Notes: generated by a model not told the origin, from the sequence alone. Shown: positions 1 through 12,220, numbered from the stretch's first letter. The stretch: DNA of 64,000 nt from Bugula neritina (GCA_964035545.1 OZ037765.1:10720698-10784697), one strand, 5' to 3'. Numbers and translations: made by a program.

Positions 1-82
1 CTCTATTGTTTTTAAGGTTGGTGTAAGTTATAGCCTTGTGAACTATTATCTATTATTCATATCACAAGTTGATACATTTTAG

Positions 83-3000
83 GTGGCTTTCTTACTGGGA
101 GTGAATGCTAAAGACCTCCTCAGCAATGTTTTGAAGCCTAAGGTCAAAGTTGGTTCAGAGATGGTGACTAAAGGACAGTCTTCACACCAGTGCTACTACT
201 CTATCAACGCTACGGCTAAATCTCTCTACTACCGCATGTTTGCCTGGCTTGTAGAAAGAGTCAACAAGACTTTAGACACCAAGATTAAAAGGCAGTTCTT
301 TATTGGTGTTCTTGATATTGCTGGATTTGAAATCTTTGAGGTAGGTCTTTACTTTCAATCATTACAATTTTGTATGGTTAGAAAAATTTTGTATGTGTTT
401 TTTTCACCATAATTTTTCTTGTTTTCTAGTACAATGGATTTGAGCAAATCTGCATCAACTACACCAATGAGCGACTGCAGCAGTTTTTCAACCACCACAT
501 GTTTGTGTTGGAGCAAGAGGAATACAAGAAGGAGGGCATTCACTGGGAGTTTATTGACTTTGGTATGGATCTGCAAGCATGCATTGATCTCATTGAAAAG
601 GTAGGATGTTTTTCTTAATTTAATTTAAATATTATGCATTTTTTTCATTCACGTTGCTCCACTTTAAATGTTGAGAATAAATATTGCTGGCTGGCTAAAT
701 AAGAATTTACCACAAATACCTTTTTTTTTTTAAAAACTGGATTTGTGAAGGTTATAATTGAATAGATATTTTTTTAGTCATCTGTAATATTAATATTAGT
801 CAATGTGATCACAAGTAGCTTCATTTTCATACTAAATATATAATGACAAAATTGTGGTTTTTAGCCAATGGGTATTCTCTCCATTCTGGAAGAAGAGTGC
901 ATTGTTCCTAAAGCTTCTGACGATACTTTCAAAGAGAAGCTTTATTCCAACCATCTTGGAAAGTCTCCTAATTTCAGCAAACCCAAGCCAGTGAAGGGAC
1001 GTCAGGCTCACTTCGAGCTGAAGCACTATGCTGGCACTGTGCACTACTCCATCACTGGATGGCTGGAAAAGAACAAAGATCCTATCCAGCAGTGCATTGT
1101 GACACTCCTCTCTACCTCCAAGGAACCATTAGTGGCTCACCTTTTCAAGGACAACACTGACGGTAGTGAAACTACTTCTAATTTCTTATGAAACTCTCAA
1201 TTTTTAGTGTAACTGTTAGCTAAATTAAATGGGATAAAATTAAATATGTTGTTCATAATTTTCAGCTGATAAAGAGAAGAGTAGTGGTAAGAGGAAGAAA
1301 GGAGGTGGCTTTCAAACTATTTCATCTGCTCACAAGGTTTGTCGCAACAAACATTGATATCTGTGCCAGTTTTTTGAAGCAGAAACACAAATCGTTTTAA
1401 AATCATTCTTATTGAGGTTTCTTGCAAAGGATGTCTATGATTATATTGATTGTGATAAACATTTGAGTCTAACAATAATTATGTATATGATTTGATATTA
1501 TATGGCACTAATTTAGGAATCACTGAATAAGTTGATGATCAACTTAAACAGCACATCCCCTCATTTCATTCGCTGTATTATACCAAACGAAGAGAAGGCC
1601 GCAGGTACAAAGTAATGAGAAATGTTGCTTGATTTCTTATCGGCACTTTGTCTGTGTTCTTAACACCTGCCCGCACTATCTTTGTTTTGTCAGTACACCA
1701 GTCTATTTGTCAGCACTTTGTCAACTTGTCATCAATGTTTCTGGCACCCGTAACCCTGTCCCTACAGTCGTCGAATTTGCACATTGAAAGTTTCGAATAC
1801 TGTCAAGATTATGTCTCTCGTATTGTCGTTTGAACTCCTAAATGCTATTTTTGTCTACTAACTCACAGTGCTCTTTCCTAATCCAAAATCACATATGCAT
1901 GTTTGTTCGTACACCTAGCCATGTGACTGGTCATCTCTGCAGCACTGTGTACCTGTATTAACCCACCATGTGGCTCCTCCACTCTTGCATGTGTGTATTG
2001 TACACGTCTCTCTATGTTATGCATAGGAGTCTCTACACAAACTAATGACTACTTTGAGAAGCACCATGCCTCACTTCATACGTTGTATTATCCCCAATGA
2101 AGACAAGGAAGCAGGTATCACCTAGCATTGCACTCGCTAGTCATAGTAGCTTAAACGTAGAACAGTGCTTGCCCTATTGACTCAAACTTGTATAAACTTA
2201 TCTTTGGTAGCTAAACTGGATACAAGTCCAATATAATAAAAGATTTGAGTATTACTGTTTCTAATTTGATGTGAGACATTTTCTGTCCAGTGTTGGTTGA
2301 GTGTTTGTTACTTTGCATGCTTAATTGAATGAAATATATATTTATATATTAATTTTTCCTGTATGTCATGAGTTGAGTTTATTGCGGAAATATATATTCA
2401 TATTTTGTATAAGTACTTTTAAAAAGCTGAAGTTCAATGTTGACAATTGACAGTTAAAAACAATTTGTACAGAAATAATATTTTAGTATTATGTGTTAAG
2501 TGGTGTGTTATTAATGACAGTATAATTATAATTTTAAAGTCTATAACATGTTTGACCCATGATTTGTAGGTGTGATTGATGCTGCCCTGGTGCTGAATCA
2601 GCTGCAGTGCAATGGTGTGCTTGAAGGTATCCGTATCTGCAGGAAAGGTTTTCCTAACAGAATTGTCTACTCGGAGTTTAAGCAAAGGTAATATTTCTTG
2701 GACTGCTGCTTAAAGGGAATTCTCAAAAAAAATAAGGATGAGCTATGAAGTGACAAGATCATCTTCTCAGACTTTCTTTTAATTATTCATATTTTTAGCA
2801 TAATGGGTTTATATGTATTTATTTCATAAAATGTTTTAGTATATAAAAAATAATAGAATTATGAGTTTAAAATTAAATTAATATACATATCTCTACTTTT
2901 TTGGTGCCAAGGCAATGTTTTTATAGTATTGTAAATTATTGTTGCTTGCTATAAGTATTCTGCTGATTCTGCTACAGATACACTATTCTGGCCCCTAATG

Positions 3001-6000
3001 CTGTTCCACAAGGATTCACTGATGGAAAGGTAGTAGCAGAGAAGGTGTTGTTGGCCTTGGCTCTTGACCCTAATGAGTACCGTCTTGGTACAACCAAGGT
3101 CTTCTTCAAAGCTGGAGTCTTAGGTAGGCCTTTGAATATGAAGCTACGTCACAAATTTTTCATTTGTACTAAAAATAGCTTTAATGGATTATTATTATAC
3201 AATGTATTGTATGAATACACTTTGCCAATATCAACAAAATCTACCATACTGTTTATTTCTACATACGTTTGCATGAATAAAATGTATTTTTTGTGTGGGT
3301 AACATTCTCTGTACTGTACTTTAATATATAATCTACCGTACTCTCTTTTTCTCCAGGTATGTTGGAGGACATGCGAGACGAAGCATTGACAAAGATTGTA
3401 TCTCGTTTCCAAGCCTTCGTCAGAGGCTATTTGATGAGAAAGAATTACAAGAAGTTGCAAGACCAGCGAATCGCTCTTTCTATCATCCAGAGGAACATCA
3501 GGAAATGGTTGTTACTCAGGTAAGTCCATCACTACAACTCTGACGGTTAGTACTAGTTAGTTGGATTGTGTTGAGTCTTGCTGAGCACTGACAATAGAAA
3601 ATAGTGAATTATTCCTTTCCTTTCAATCTGCAATTCTTCATATAACTCTGCCTTCTTGAAATAATGTAGTACCACTAGGTGTTGTGACACAGGGCGCTTT
3701 AACACATTTAAAGGAATGTTCTATTACTATTTGCGGTTAATTTTTGTTTTTTTTTTTCAACTTCATTATACTTTTGAGTCAAGTATATATTACCAAATTA
3801 ATTATATGCGATAATATTCGAGTGTTTGTGTCACCTAATAGAAACTGGCAGTGGTGGAAGCTGTATATCCGTGTGAAGCCACTCTTGAGTATTGCCCGCG
3901 CAGAAGATGAAATGAAGAAGAAGGAAGAGGAGTGGGCTCAGACGAAAGAAGAGCTGGAGAAACTGCAGGCTCGCTATAAAGAGTTGGAGGAGCAGAATGT
4001 GGATCTTCTCAAGTCTAAGAATGACTTGACCTTGGAGGTATAATGTTTATAAATGTCCAGCAGTCTGCTCTTAGGTTAATCTTAATTTTGAACTTTCTAT
4101 TGTAATTGTGTTTAGTACCGATGTAGTTACAGTGCAGAATGCAATATATGATGGATTTATACTTCACTATGTAATATTATTTTGTATTGTGTTTTCCTGG
4201 TGACCGGTTAGTTTTTTTTTCTTTTCAACCTATTTTTGCACAACTAGTTGCAAATAATGTAGTTTGATATTTTCAAACTTTGCAAAAGAAATATTCCGCA
4301 CAACTAAACTATTTTGTCTATTTTAGGTGCAAGCAATGGACGAGCAGGTATCAGAGTCGGAGGAGAAGATGGCCGGCCTCATAACTCAGAAGGCTGACTT
4401 GGAAGGTCAACTGAAGGAAATGGAAGACAGGCTGATGGATGAGGAAGATGCTGTGGCTGACCTGGAGGCAGCAAAGAGAAAGATGGACACCGAGATACAA
4501 GACCTCCGAGCAGATGTTGAGGATTTGGAGCAAAGTCTTTCTAAGGTACAATGAAAATAAGATTCTCACAGTGATGCAACTTCACTAGTTCTAGGATGGC
4601 AAAACACTAAGTGTCTAGATTAATTGTTGAATGCTTCTTCCAATTATCATAATATTATATTCTAGCATCTATGAGGTGCTGCTAAGCATTTTCAGTGGAC
4701 ATAGAGGGGGGTTCATTATACATACCTTATGTCTTCTGTACCTGACCCATGTCTATTCAAAAACTATATCTTTGTTTTGAAAAAAGTAGTCAATATAAAG
4801 TATTTTCAATTAGGTAACACAAGGTTTGGCCCACCACCGCTGGTATCACAGAGTTTATAAACTATTCTTCTGTGTTTAGGCCGAGTCAGAGAAACAGTCT
4901 AAGGATCACCAGATCTCTACTCTACAAGGAGAGATGCAGAACCTCGACACACAAATTGCTAAACTGACCAAAGAGAAGAAGAACGCTGAGGAAAATAACA
5001 GGCAACTCTCTGAGCAGCTCCAAGCTGAGGAGGATAAGGTCAACCATCTGAATAAAGTCAAGCAGAAGCTGGAGGGTAACTTAGATGAGGTATATTACAC
5101 TGTTTCTGTAAACAATTATCTTCAAGTATCATCAAACTCTTCTGTAGAGTTATTCCTAATCTATAAGGTATTAGATTAACAATGAGATTGAGATCTCATT
5201 TAATGGTGATGTTTGAGCACCAAACTGTAAGATTTTGCATTATTACATACACGCACCAGGAGCACTTCCGCCCAGTTGCTTCCCAAAGCTTTTAAATCTG
5301 ATTTCAGAACCTAACAAAACTCTTTATGTTGTTACATCCTCCAGTATTTATGAATTTCTGGGCAACTAATTAGAACCTTGTTGTATTGAATGTAACATTT
5401 GCGCAATTGTATAGCAGAACGCAAGAAAACTGACCTATTTGAGTAAGCATATACTTGTTTTGATAGGTTTGGAATGTGCTTTTGACATTAATTACTAATA
5501 AATATATGTACTAGTAGCAGTTCGGCATTTACTTTGAGCTATCTCTACCTTATATGGAGAGTAATGTTAGTCTATTAGTGGTATAAGTTTAGGGGTTTGT
5601 CTGCCATACAGTGTCATTTATTGATGAGAAGTCAATCTAGAAACTACATCTTTCGTTTTGCTATACATTCCATATTTTGCTTTAATATTACTTGTAAATT
5701 TCACAAAAATGGAAACGCTTTTACCTCACTTGAGAGGAGAAACAAAACTTGGCGAAACTGATTTTGCAGCTATTATTTTTGAGGTAATTGTACCACAGGT
5801 TATATTTTAATTGAAATGAACTATTTTGTTATCTTAAAAATACATGTTTTATTGTAGTTGGAAGATAATTTGGAGCGCGAACGAAAGCATCGAAATGATG
5901 TTGAGAAAGCCAAGAAGAAGGTTGAGCAAGATTTGAGGATGACTCAGGAGACAGTTGAAGACCTTGAGCGAGTCAAGCGTGACCTTGAAGAAAATTCACG

Positions 6001-9000
6001 AAAGAAAGATCAAGAGATCAACAGTCTCAACAACCGACTTGAAGATGATGCAGCACTCATTAATCAGCTTCAGAAGAAAATTAAAGAGCTCCAGGTCAGT
6101 TGCATGGTCTAATCTAAAGAGATTCTGTGGTGATTTTAGCTAATAGTTAGCATGACAATACTGCTCAGCTAATTATTAAAATAATCTTGCACTTACACTT
6201 GCTAAACACCTGATTCATGCCAACATTTTTAATCATACGTGTTGAAAAATAATAAGAAGGTTTAAGTAAACAAAATAAATTTTCTAAGTTTGCTTCAACC
6301 ATGCTATTGTTTGTTCAAGGTTATGTATGTTGATTAGCTGAAATATTTGAAGTTATCTTATAATTAGATGTCTTACATACATTCTTCAAGTGAATAAAAA
6401 GTGTATTTAATGTTAAAAAGTGTTAGTGTTGGTCGCAACGCCATCATGGACACTCAACTCAATGACGTTCTGAGCGAAAGTGAAGTGGATTCAGTAGGGA
6501 GTCATTCAGATTATGGTGGCAGCTTGAACAATGATTATTCCTTTCACCGATCTTCTAATGGCACTACTCTGTCACATATACAAGAGCATAAAACTCTTAA
6601 AAACTTGAGTGAGGATTATCGTGAACCATATTTGGATAATGAACAAGGAAAGAGGAAGCGTACAGACATTTTAGAAGAAAAATCTGCTCCCACGAATCAT
6701 ACGAGTTCTGCAATGAGCTACGAAAAGTATAAACCAAAACTAAATGACCGTCTTCCTTCTCAGTATAAGCATGTGTATATCAGCCCTAGGATATCAGCTC
6801 GTAGCAAACATGTTGTGAGAGATAGCCGGGAAGAAGAAACTATGCCTGTGTCGCAACGCACTAAGCTAGAAGTATGAGTTTCAACATGCCTTCTGCGTTT
6901 ATTATACTTTCACCAGTACCGGATTATATAGATATGTACAGTTCATGCATATTGCATGTGTAGATGTGCATTCCTATGGCGTATATATATACCTATATGT
7001 TACAGGCTCGCATAGAAGAACTTGAAGAGGAGTTGGAAGCAGAGAGAGCTGCCAGAAGCAAAGTAGAAAAACAAAGAAATGAATTACAAATGGAGCTTGA
7101 AGATCTTTCGGACAGATTGGACGAAGCTGGTGGGGCTACAGCAGCTCAGGTGGGTTTAAATTCTTATTTGTTATTCCTTTTTGGATTTTCTAGTAATGAC
7201 TTGTGACTTTTAGTAATTAGTTATTTTCACTTTGTTTGAAACGGCTTTCCTAAGTTGTTTCAAACATAAAAATTGGAGGCAGAAGAGCAATATTAATTGA
7301 ATGTTTGTTAGATTGAATTAAATAAGAGACGTGAGCAAGAACTGTTGAAACTCAAACGCGACCTTGACGATCAAGCCATGCAGAATGAAGCTAACACAGC
7401 TAGTTTACGCAAGAAGCACCAAGATGCCCTGAACGAGTTGTCTGATCAACTTGATCAAGCCAACAAGACTAAGCTAAAGTAAGCTGTCTGTTCATATCAT
7501 GATATATGTATATGTGGTGTTTAATAGCTTGTAAACTTTAGCTAATAAGTAAAAGTATTTGTAAAGTTCTTGAGATGCTTTTAGAGCCGATAAGGATCGA
7601 CAGCAATTGAAGGTGGAAGTTGAAGACTTGACTATACAGATTGAATCTGTCACCAAACATAAGGTAGATTGTAGCTGGACGGTTTTGTTTGTTATTACTA
7701 ACCCCAATACTAACCCATTTGTCATATTCACAGGGTAGATAAAGAGAAAAATGCACTTCATGCTGAACTGGAAGATATTGCTGCAAATGTTGATTTCTTG
7801 GAGCGAGCAAAGGTAGCATTTCCATTGCTATTTTGCTGACGCTATCGCTGCTCTATTTTCTATATAGAAGGTGTATAGTGATGCATGTTAATTCACTCTA
7901 GTAACACCAACTGTGCAATAGAAATTTTCACTTGTTATCTATGAGTGGTAATCGTCAAGGGACAGAGTTGATGAAAACAAGTTGTGTTTCTGTGCACATT
8001 TCACTAGGTGTTTGAAGCAGCAGTATGCTAGATTAGCAGGCTACAAAGACTGAAATGCAAATATAATAAAATCTTAAAGCTGCATGATATTGATGTTATT
8101 TATAATGCAATTGTTGTGTTGATTACTTATTTTAACTTACTTATTTCTTAATAAGGTAATGTTCATAAATGATGCAAACAAATAATCTTGTTTGATATTA
8201 GCACTGGTCAAAGTTGTGCATGTGTGGGCTCTTTTGCTGTTGTATTAGATAGTGTTTGTTAAGGATTATAAATAGAAAGACTGTCATTTTAGTAGAGAGT
8301 ATGTTAATGTATGAAAACCATATAGGCTATACATGTTTTCCTGCTTTAGGTAAATGCTGAGAAGACAGTCAAAAGTCACGAAGCTCATTTGGCTGAACTG
8401 CAAAGCAAACTTGAAGAGCAACAGAGAACTATCCTCGACCTCAACAGCAGCAAGAGCAAGATGCTGACAGACGCTGACGAGATCACCAGTCAGCTAGAAG
8501 ATGCTGAGTCTCAAGTTGCCCAACTCAGCAAGGTACTTTTAACTGCATGAAATTTGTCAGATTTGTGTTCAGTAGCCAACTTTTCTAGTTATTGCTGTAT
8601 TTTATCTCAATTTAATTTTCTAGCTTAAAGTCAGACTTCAAGGTGAGCTAGACGAAGCAAGGCGTTCTCTGGAGGAAGAGAGCAGAAGCCGTTCAAAACT
8701 TGCCACAGATCTTCGCAATGCTCAAGCTGATGCTGATCAGCTTAGAGATCAAGTAGAAGAAGAAGCAGAAGGAAAAGCAGAGGTGAGAGTGCATCAGCTA
8801 TTTTTCAATTTTGTTTAAAATAATAGTTTGATACTCTAGTTAGCAAGTTATTAATTATACATGTGCACATGTTGAGAACTTATATGATGATGTTACCAGG
8901 CACAGAGAGCTTATGCCAAGATACAAGGAGAACTGCAGACCTTGAAGTCTCGAATCAACAGTGGAGAATTTGGACGCAGTGAAGAAGTGGAGGAGCAGAA

Positions 9001-11982
9001 GAGGAAGTTGCATGCTCGTATTATGGAAATGGAAGAGCTCTTGGAATCTGCCAATGCTAAGTGCGGCTCATTAGAAAAAGCCAAATCTCGATTGAGCATG
9101 GAGCTGGAAGATATGATGCTGGAAGTTGAGAGATCACAGGGTGCTGCTGTTGCTGCTGAGAAGAAACAGAAGCAGATTGACAGATTGCTGGCTGAATGGG
9201 AAGCCAAGTACAGAGATGCTCAGATGGAGTTGGAAGCTGCCCAGAGAGAAGCTAGAGCTTATAATACTGACATATTCAGGATTAAAGCACAGCTGGAAGA
9301 AAGCACAGATGTTATTGAAGGAATGAGACGTGAAAACAAGAACTTACAAGATGAGGTTCATGACTTGTCAGAACAACTATCTGAAGGAGGAAGAAGTACT
9401 CATGAGATGGATAAACTCAGACGCAAACTTGAGGCTGAGAAAGAAGAGCTACAAGCTGCTTTAGAGGAAGCTGAATTAGCTTTAGAAACTGAAGAAGCTA
9501 AAGTCATGAGATTCCAAATGGAGATGAGTACGACTAAGCAAGAGATTGAGCGACGACTCCAGGAGAAAGAAGAAGAGTTTGAAAACACCAGACGTAATCA
9601 TGCACGAGCTCTAGAATCAATGCAAGCCACGCTAGAAGCTGAGACTAAAGGAAGATCTGAATCTATGAGGCTGAAGAAGAAACTTGAGCAAGATATCAAT
9701 GAGCTAGAAGTTTCATTAGATGTGGCCAACAGAGGGCGTGCTGATGCTGAGAAAGCAGGAAAGAAGTATCAGCAGGAGCTGAGAGATCTTCAGGCTGCTA
9801 TCGAGGAAGAGAACCGACAGCGTGAGGAATTGAGAGAACAGCATTCGCTGTCTGAGAGGCGCTGCCATATGATGAATGGAGAGCTGGAGGAGATGAGAAC
9901 TCTTCTGGAGCAGGCAGAGCGAGGTCGAAAGAGCGCAGAGTCTGAGTTGATGGAGGCTGCTGACCGAGTTAATGAACTCTCTGCCAACAGCTCTCAGCTT
10001 TCTTCTCAGAAAAGAAAGTTGGAGCAAGATCTGTCTGCAATGAATGCTGACCTGGAAGAAGCAACCAATGAAGTGCGAAGTGCTGAAGAGAGAGCTCGCA
10101 AGGCTGCCTCAGATGCTGCTCAACTTTCCGAGGAACTCCGCAATGAACAAGATAGAGCAATGCACTTGGAGAAACTGCGCAAGACTCTGGAGAACCAGCA
10201 GAAGGATCTGATGATGCGATTAGATGAAGCTGAAGCAAATGCTCTGAAGGGAGGAAAGAGAGCTCTGTCAAAGATGGAGGAGAAGGTAAGATGGCAGCTC
10301 TCACAATTGAGTATGGTAGAGTTTGACTGGGACAAGCTTATTATTTTTGATGCAACATTTATGTAATGGATTCCCATTCTATATTTGAATATTATGCTAA
10401 TTCTTTAAAAAACTTAAACTACACTCGAATATTAAAGTTCTCATAAATCTTTAGTCATTATGTGATTACCCATAGTACAAAATTACGCTCTAATTTTATC
10501 AGATAAGAATGCTGGAGGCTGAGCTGGATGCTGAACATCGTCGTCATAGTGAAGAGGTAAAGAATGCTCGCCGAACTGAAAGAAGACTAAAGGAGTTGCA
10601 ACTCGCTGCTGAAGAGGATAAGAGAGGTCAAGACAGGCTCACTGAACTGATAGAGAAACTTCAACAGAAGATCAAGACATACAAGCATCAAGTAGAGGAA
10701 GCTGTAAGTTATTTAGCACCAAAGTTGTGGATAACTATGTATGATGGTATTCTAAAGTATTTGTCGAGTTTGAATGTCAAGCCAATGACTACATATACTC
10801 TATTATAGGAAGAGATTGCGGCTGTTAATCTTGCTAAGTATAGAAAGGTGCAGCATGAGTTGGAAGATGCTGAATCTCGTGCTGATGAGGCTGAAAGCAG
10901 CATGGCCAAGCTGAGAAGTAAGAGTCGGGCTAGCCTGAGTATTGGTAGAGCTGGAGGTGCTGGAGCTTTATCAGTAAGTACATACCATTTATAAACAATC
11001 GGTAAATCAGTCTTATATCATGTTCCAGTTAGAACCTTATTAACCTAGACACTAATATGTTACTGTAGTTGTTACTGTATCTTTGTCTTCTAGGGGTCTA
11101 TGACTTTTGATTCAAGTAGTAGTAGTATGAGGAAGTCTTTGGGAAGTCCATATCAGGTGTGTGTGCTGCTGTTTTTGTGATGGCTTCTGCGAGTTTGTGT
11201 CAGTTTAAAACATGTTTTCTATTTAATCAATTTTTTATGATTCACTCATTCAGCAGCTGATTCTGCGGAAATCTGTTGATGTTTATTTATAGCCGTAGGT
11301 TTTTCATTTTGAATTGTAATTTCTCTAGAGCGGAGGTTATTCAATGACATCTAAGTATTCTCGCAGAAGTGAATACTCTAGTGAAGATGCATCTACACTT
11401 TAAATTTAGGTAGTTTATGCTTTGTGGGTTTCACTTCTCTGGTAGCAGTATGTAGATGTAGTAGCTTCCTTTCTTTACTGGCTTACAATGCTATACTTCA
11501 TTGTTTATGTACATAGTTATCTACTTTGTACATACACAGTATGGTATTTATGCTCAAGAAAGTTGTATGTAGATTTTCGCTATGGTTGCTTTTTCACGCT
11601 AAGCTCAATTTCTTACCAAGCTCTATTTGACTTAAGAAAATTATCCAGACTTTGCTTGGAAAGTTTTCACAGCTCTCCAGTGCTAGGCCATGTGTTAGCA
11701 TTTTTTTGCCATATAGTCAGCAATAATGGTTCATATACATCTACAGCATGCACTTTTCCGGAGATGTGGAGAGGAAATCATCATATTTGTGAATCATGAC
11801 ACTACCTAAAGCTTATCATTACCTCTGTTGATTTTTATTATTATATAATAGTTTTGCATGGTGTTATGTATTTCCTATTTTAGCCTGTCTTGGGTTCAAC
11901 TGGTGGAGGCGTTACTAGCTACCGGTTTAGCTCAACTCGAACAACCAACACCTCTCATCATTCAACCGAGGAAGAAGAATAA
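83..11982 (+). CDS. Muscle-type myosin heavy chain (class II), 5' part missing
   Basis: Actin-based motor heavy chain; two copies plus light chains form thick-filament myosin. The window starts inside the motor. Constitutive exons: 83-340, 430-600, 865-1162, 1266-1336, [1517-1604 or 2027-2114], 2570-2687, 2978-3123, 3357-3519, 3842-4037, 4327-4545, 4880-5089, 5858-6094, 7006-7149, 7312-7478, [7585-7663 or 7734-7812], 8350-8532, 8624-8782, 8900-10285, 10503-10703, 10809-10973, then alternative tails. Visible motifs: switch II DIAGFE, a Lys/Gly-rich loop 2 ([11 protein letters not shown]), the SH2/SH1 cysteines in [15 protein letters not shown], converter [16 protein letters not shown], two IQ segments ([12 protein letters not shown] and IQRNIRKW), then an uninterrupted heptad rod of about 1,100 residues with [20 protein letters not shown]. 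The coding sequence present through 10973 is 1,553 codons. Best match by recall is scallop/molluscan muscle myosin. Missing are the N-terminal SH3-like domain, P-loop, switch I and about 390 residues in all. Every join keeps phase. Confidence 0.97.
1517..1604 (+). CDS. Myosin mutually exclusive exon, version a
   Basis: 88-nt exon that starts in phase 0 and leaves one base, encoding the strut/actin-interface segment after loop 2 ([27 protein letters not shown]). It is flanked by AG and GTACAA. A second exon of exactly the same length and phase (2027-2114) encodes the homologous segment, so including both would duplicate the segment and shift the frame. One of the two must therefore be chosen. 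Confidence 0.9.
2027..2114 (+). CDS. Myosin mutually exclusive exon, version b
   Basis: 88-nt exon with AG before and GTATCA after, encoding [20 protein letters not shown] followed by IIPNEDKEA. It is homologous to the exon at 1517-1604 with differences concentrated in the first half (N/H, IN/TT, LNSTS/LRSTM), which leaves the FIRCIIPNE core unchanged. The intron between the two copies (1605-2026) is unusually pyrimidine-rich compared with the AT-rich neighbours. Confidence 0.9.
6410..6871 (+). CDS. Catchin/myorod-type alternative first exon inside the myosin gene
   Basis: An open exon lying in the intron between rod exons 5858-6094 and 7006-7149. From the ATG at 6410 it gives 154 residues; from the better-context ATG at 6446 (A at -3, G at +4) it gives 142. 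It ends GAA|GTATGA in phase 0, exactly the phase of the upstream rod exon's end, so it splices in frame to [10 protein letters not shown] at 7006. The peptide is polar and Ser/Tyr-rich ([19 protein letters not shown]), has basic patches and no heptads, so it cannot be a rod segment. Molluscan catchin has about 156 unique residues joined to the last ~830 residues of the myosin rod; here the downstream rod is 828 residues plus a tail. An upstream splice acceptor is not obvious, which favours an internal promoter. A tract reading gtgaataaaaagtg precedes the first ATG. Confidence 0.85.
6446..11982 (+). CDS. Catchin/myorod-like product (alternative transcript of the myosin gene)
   Basis: Predicted second product of the locus: exon 6410-6871 joined to all rod exons from 7006 onward. 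It would lack the motor, IQ motifs and the first third of the rod (S2 start), leaving a headless coiled coil with a 142-154 residue non-helical N-terminus able to co-assemble with myosin in thick filaments. In molluscs catchin/myorod is a major thick-filament component of smooth and catch muscle and its N-terminal domain is phosphorylated (established knowledge). Ser/Thr/Tyr-rich stretches here are compatible with that. The inference rests on exon phase, size and position; no transcript data are available. Confidence 0.8.
7585..7663 (+). CDS. Myosin S2-hinge mutually exclusive exon, version a
   Basis: 79-nt exon (AG before, GTAGAT after) that needs two incoming bases and leaves phase 0. It encodes [15 protein letters not shown] and on to VTKHK. 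By alignment from memory to vertebrate cardiac myosin it covers the segment LEKEKSEFKLELDD...IIKAK in the rod hinge, and using it alone gives the standard rod length with no indel. Confidence 0.88.
7734..7812 (+). CDS. Myosin S2-hinge mutually exclusive exon, version b
   Basis: 79-nt exon (AG before, GTAGCA after), the same length and phase as 7585-7663, encoding [20 protein letters not shown] then FLERAK. Including both copies would break the frame (stop codons follow at once), so they are alternatives. The heptad hydrophobics are kept while surface residues differ. Only 70 nt separate the two copies, short enough that steric exclusion of the spliceosome could enforce the choice. Confidence 0.88.
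11094..11156 (+). CDS. Myosin non-helical tail cassette exon
   Basis: 63 nt, phase 0 at both ends, encoding [21 protein letters not shown]. This Ser-rich non-helical tailpiece contains an RKS-type basophilic kinase site. It can be included or skipped without changing frame before either terminal exon. Confidence 0.75.
11329..11403 (+). CDS. Myosin alternative C-terminal exon 1
   Basis: Phase-0 terminal exon after AG at 11327-11328, encoding [20 protein letters not shown] followed by ASTL and a TAA stop. No clear AATAAA lies shortly downstream, so it may act as an exon that is either spliced in (ending the protein) with the 3' UTR running on, or skipped in favour of 11884-11982. Confidence 0.75.
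   Translation, partial: SGGYSMTSKYSRRSEYSSEDASTL
11884..11982 (+). CDS. Myosin alternative C-terminal exon 2
   Basis: Phase-0 exon after TTTTAG encoding [20 protein letters not shown], then [12 protein letters not shown] and TAA. It supplies a different, acidic-ended tailpiece from 11329-11403. Poly(A) signals AATAAA follow at 12221-12226 and 12326-12331. Confidence 0.8.
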   Translation, partial: PVLGSTGGGVTSYRFSSTRTTNTSHHSTEEEE

Positions 11983-12220
11983 ATTCAATTCTCTCACCCA
12001 ACAGCTTCACCGACTTCTAAACCCATGAATATGTGACTAATCCACCTCACACTTTCGACTCAAAGAGTGATAGGAACAACAGCAACATGTCTCCTTGATT
12101 TTTCGCTGATGCAAAGAGGCCCGACTTTGTGACTGTGTTTAATCATTGTAGACATGTTTAGCTACTTTAGAGCATTAGGCTCTGTTGATTTATTATCTAA
12201 AGTTTTACCTGCTTATTTAG

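Noticed and set aside
8911-10377. Several antisense and shifted ORFs of 60-110 codons across the large myosin rod exon
   Set aside because: Shadows of a long GAG/GAA-rich coding exon; Ser/Leu-rich composition is the expected antisense of coiled coil.
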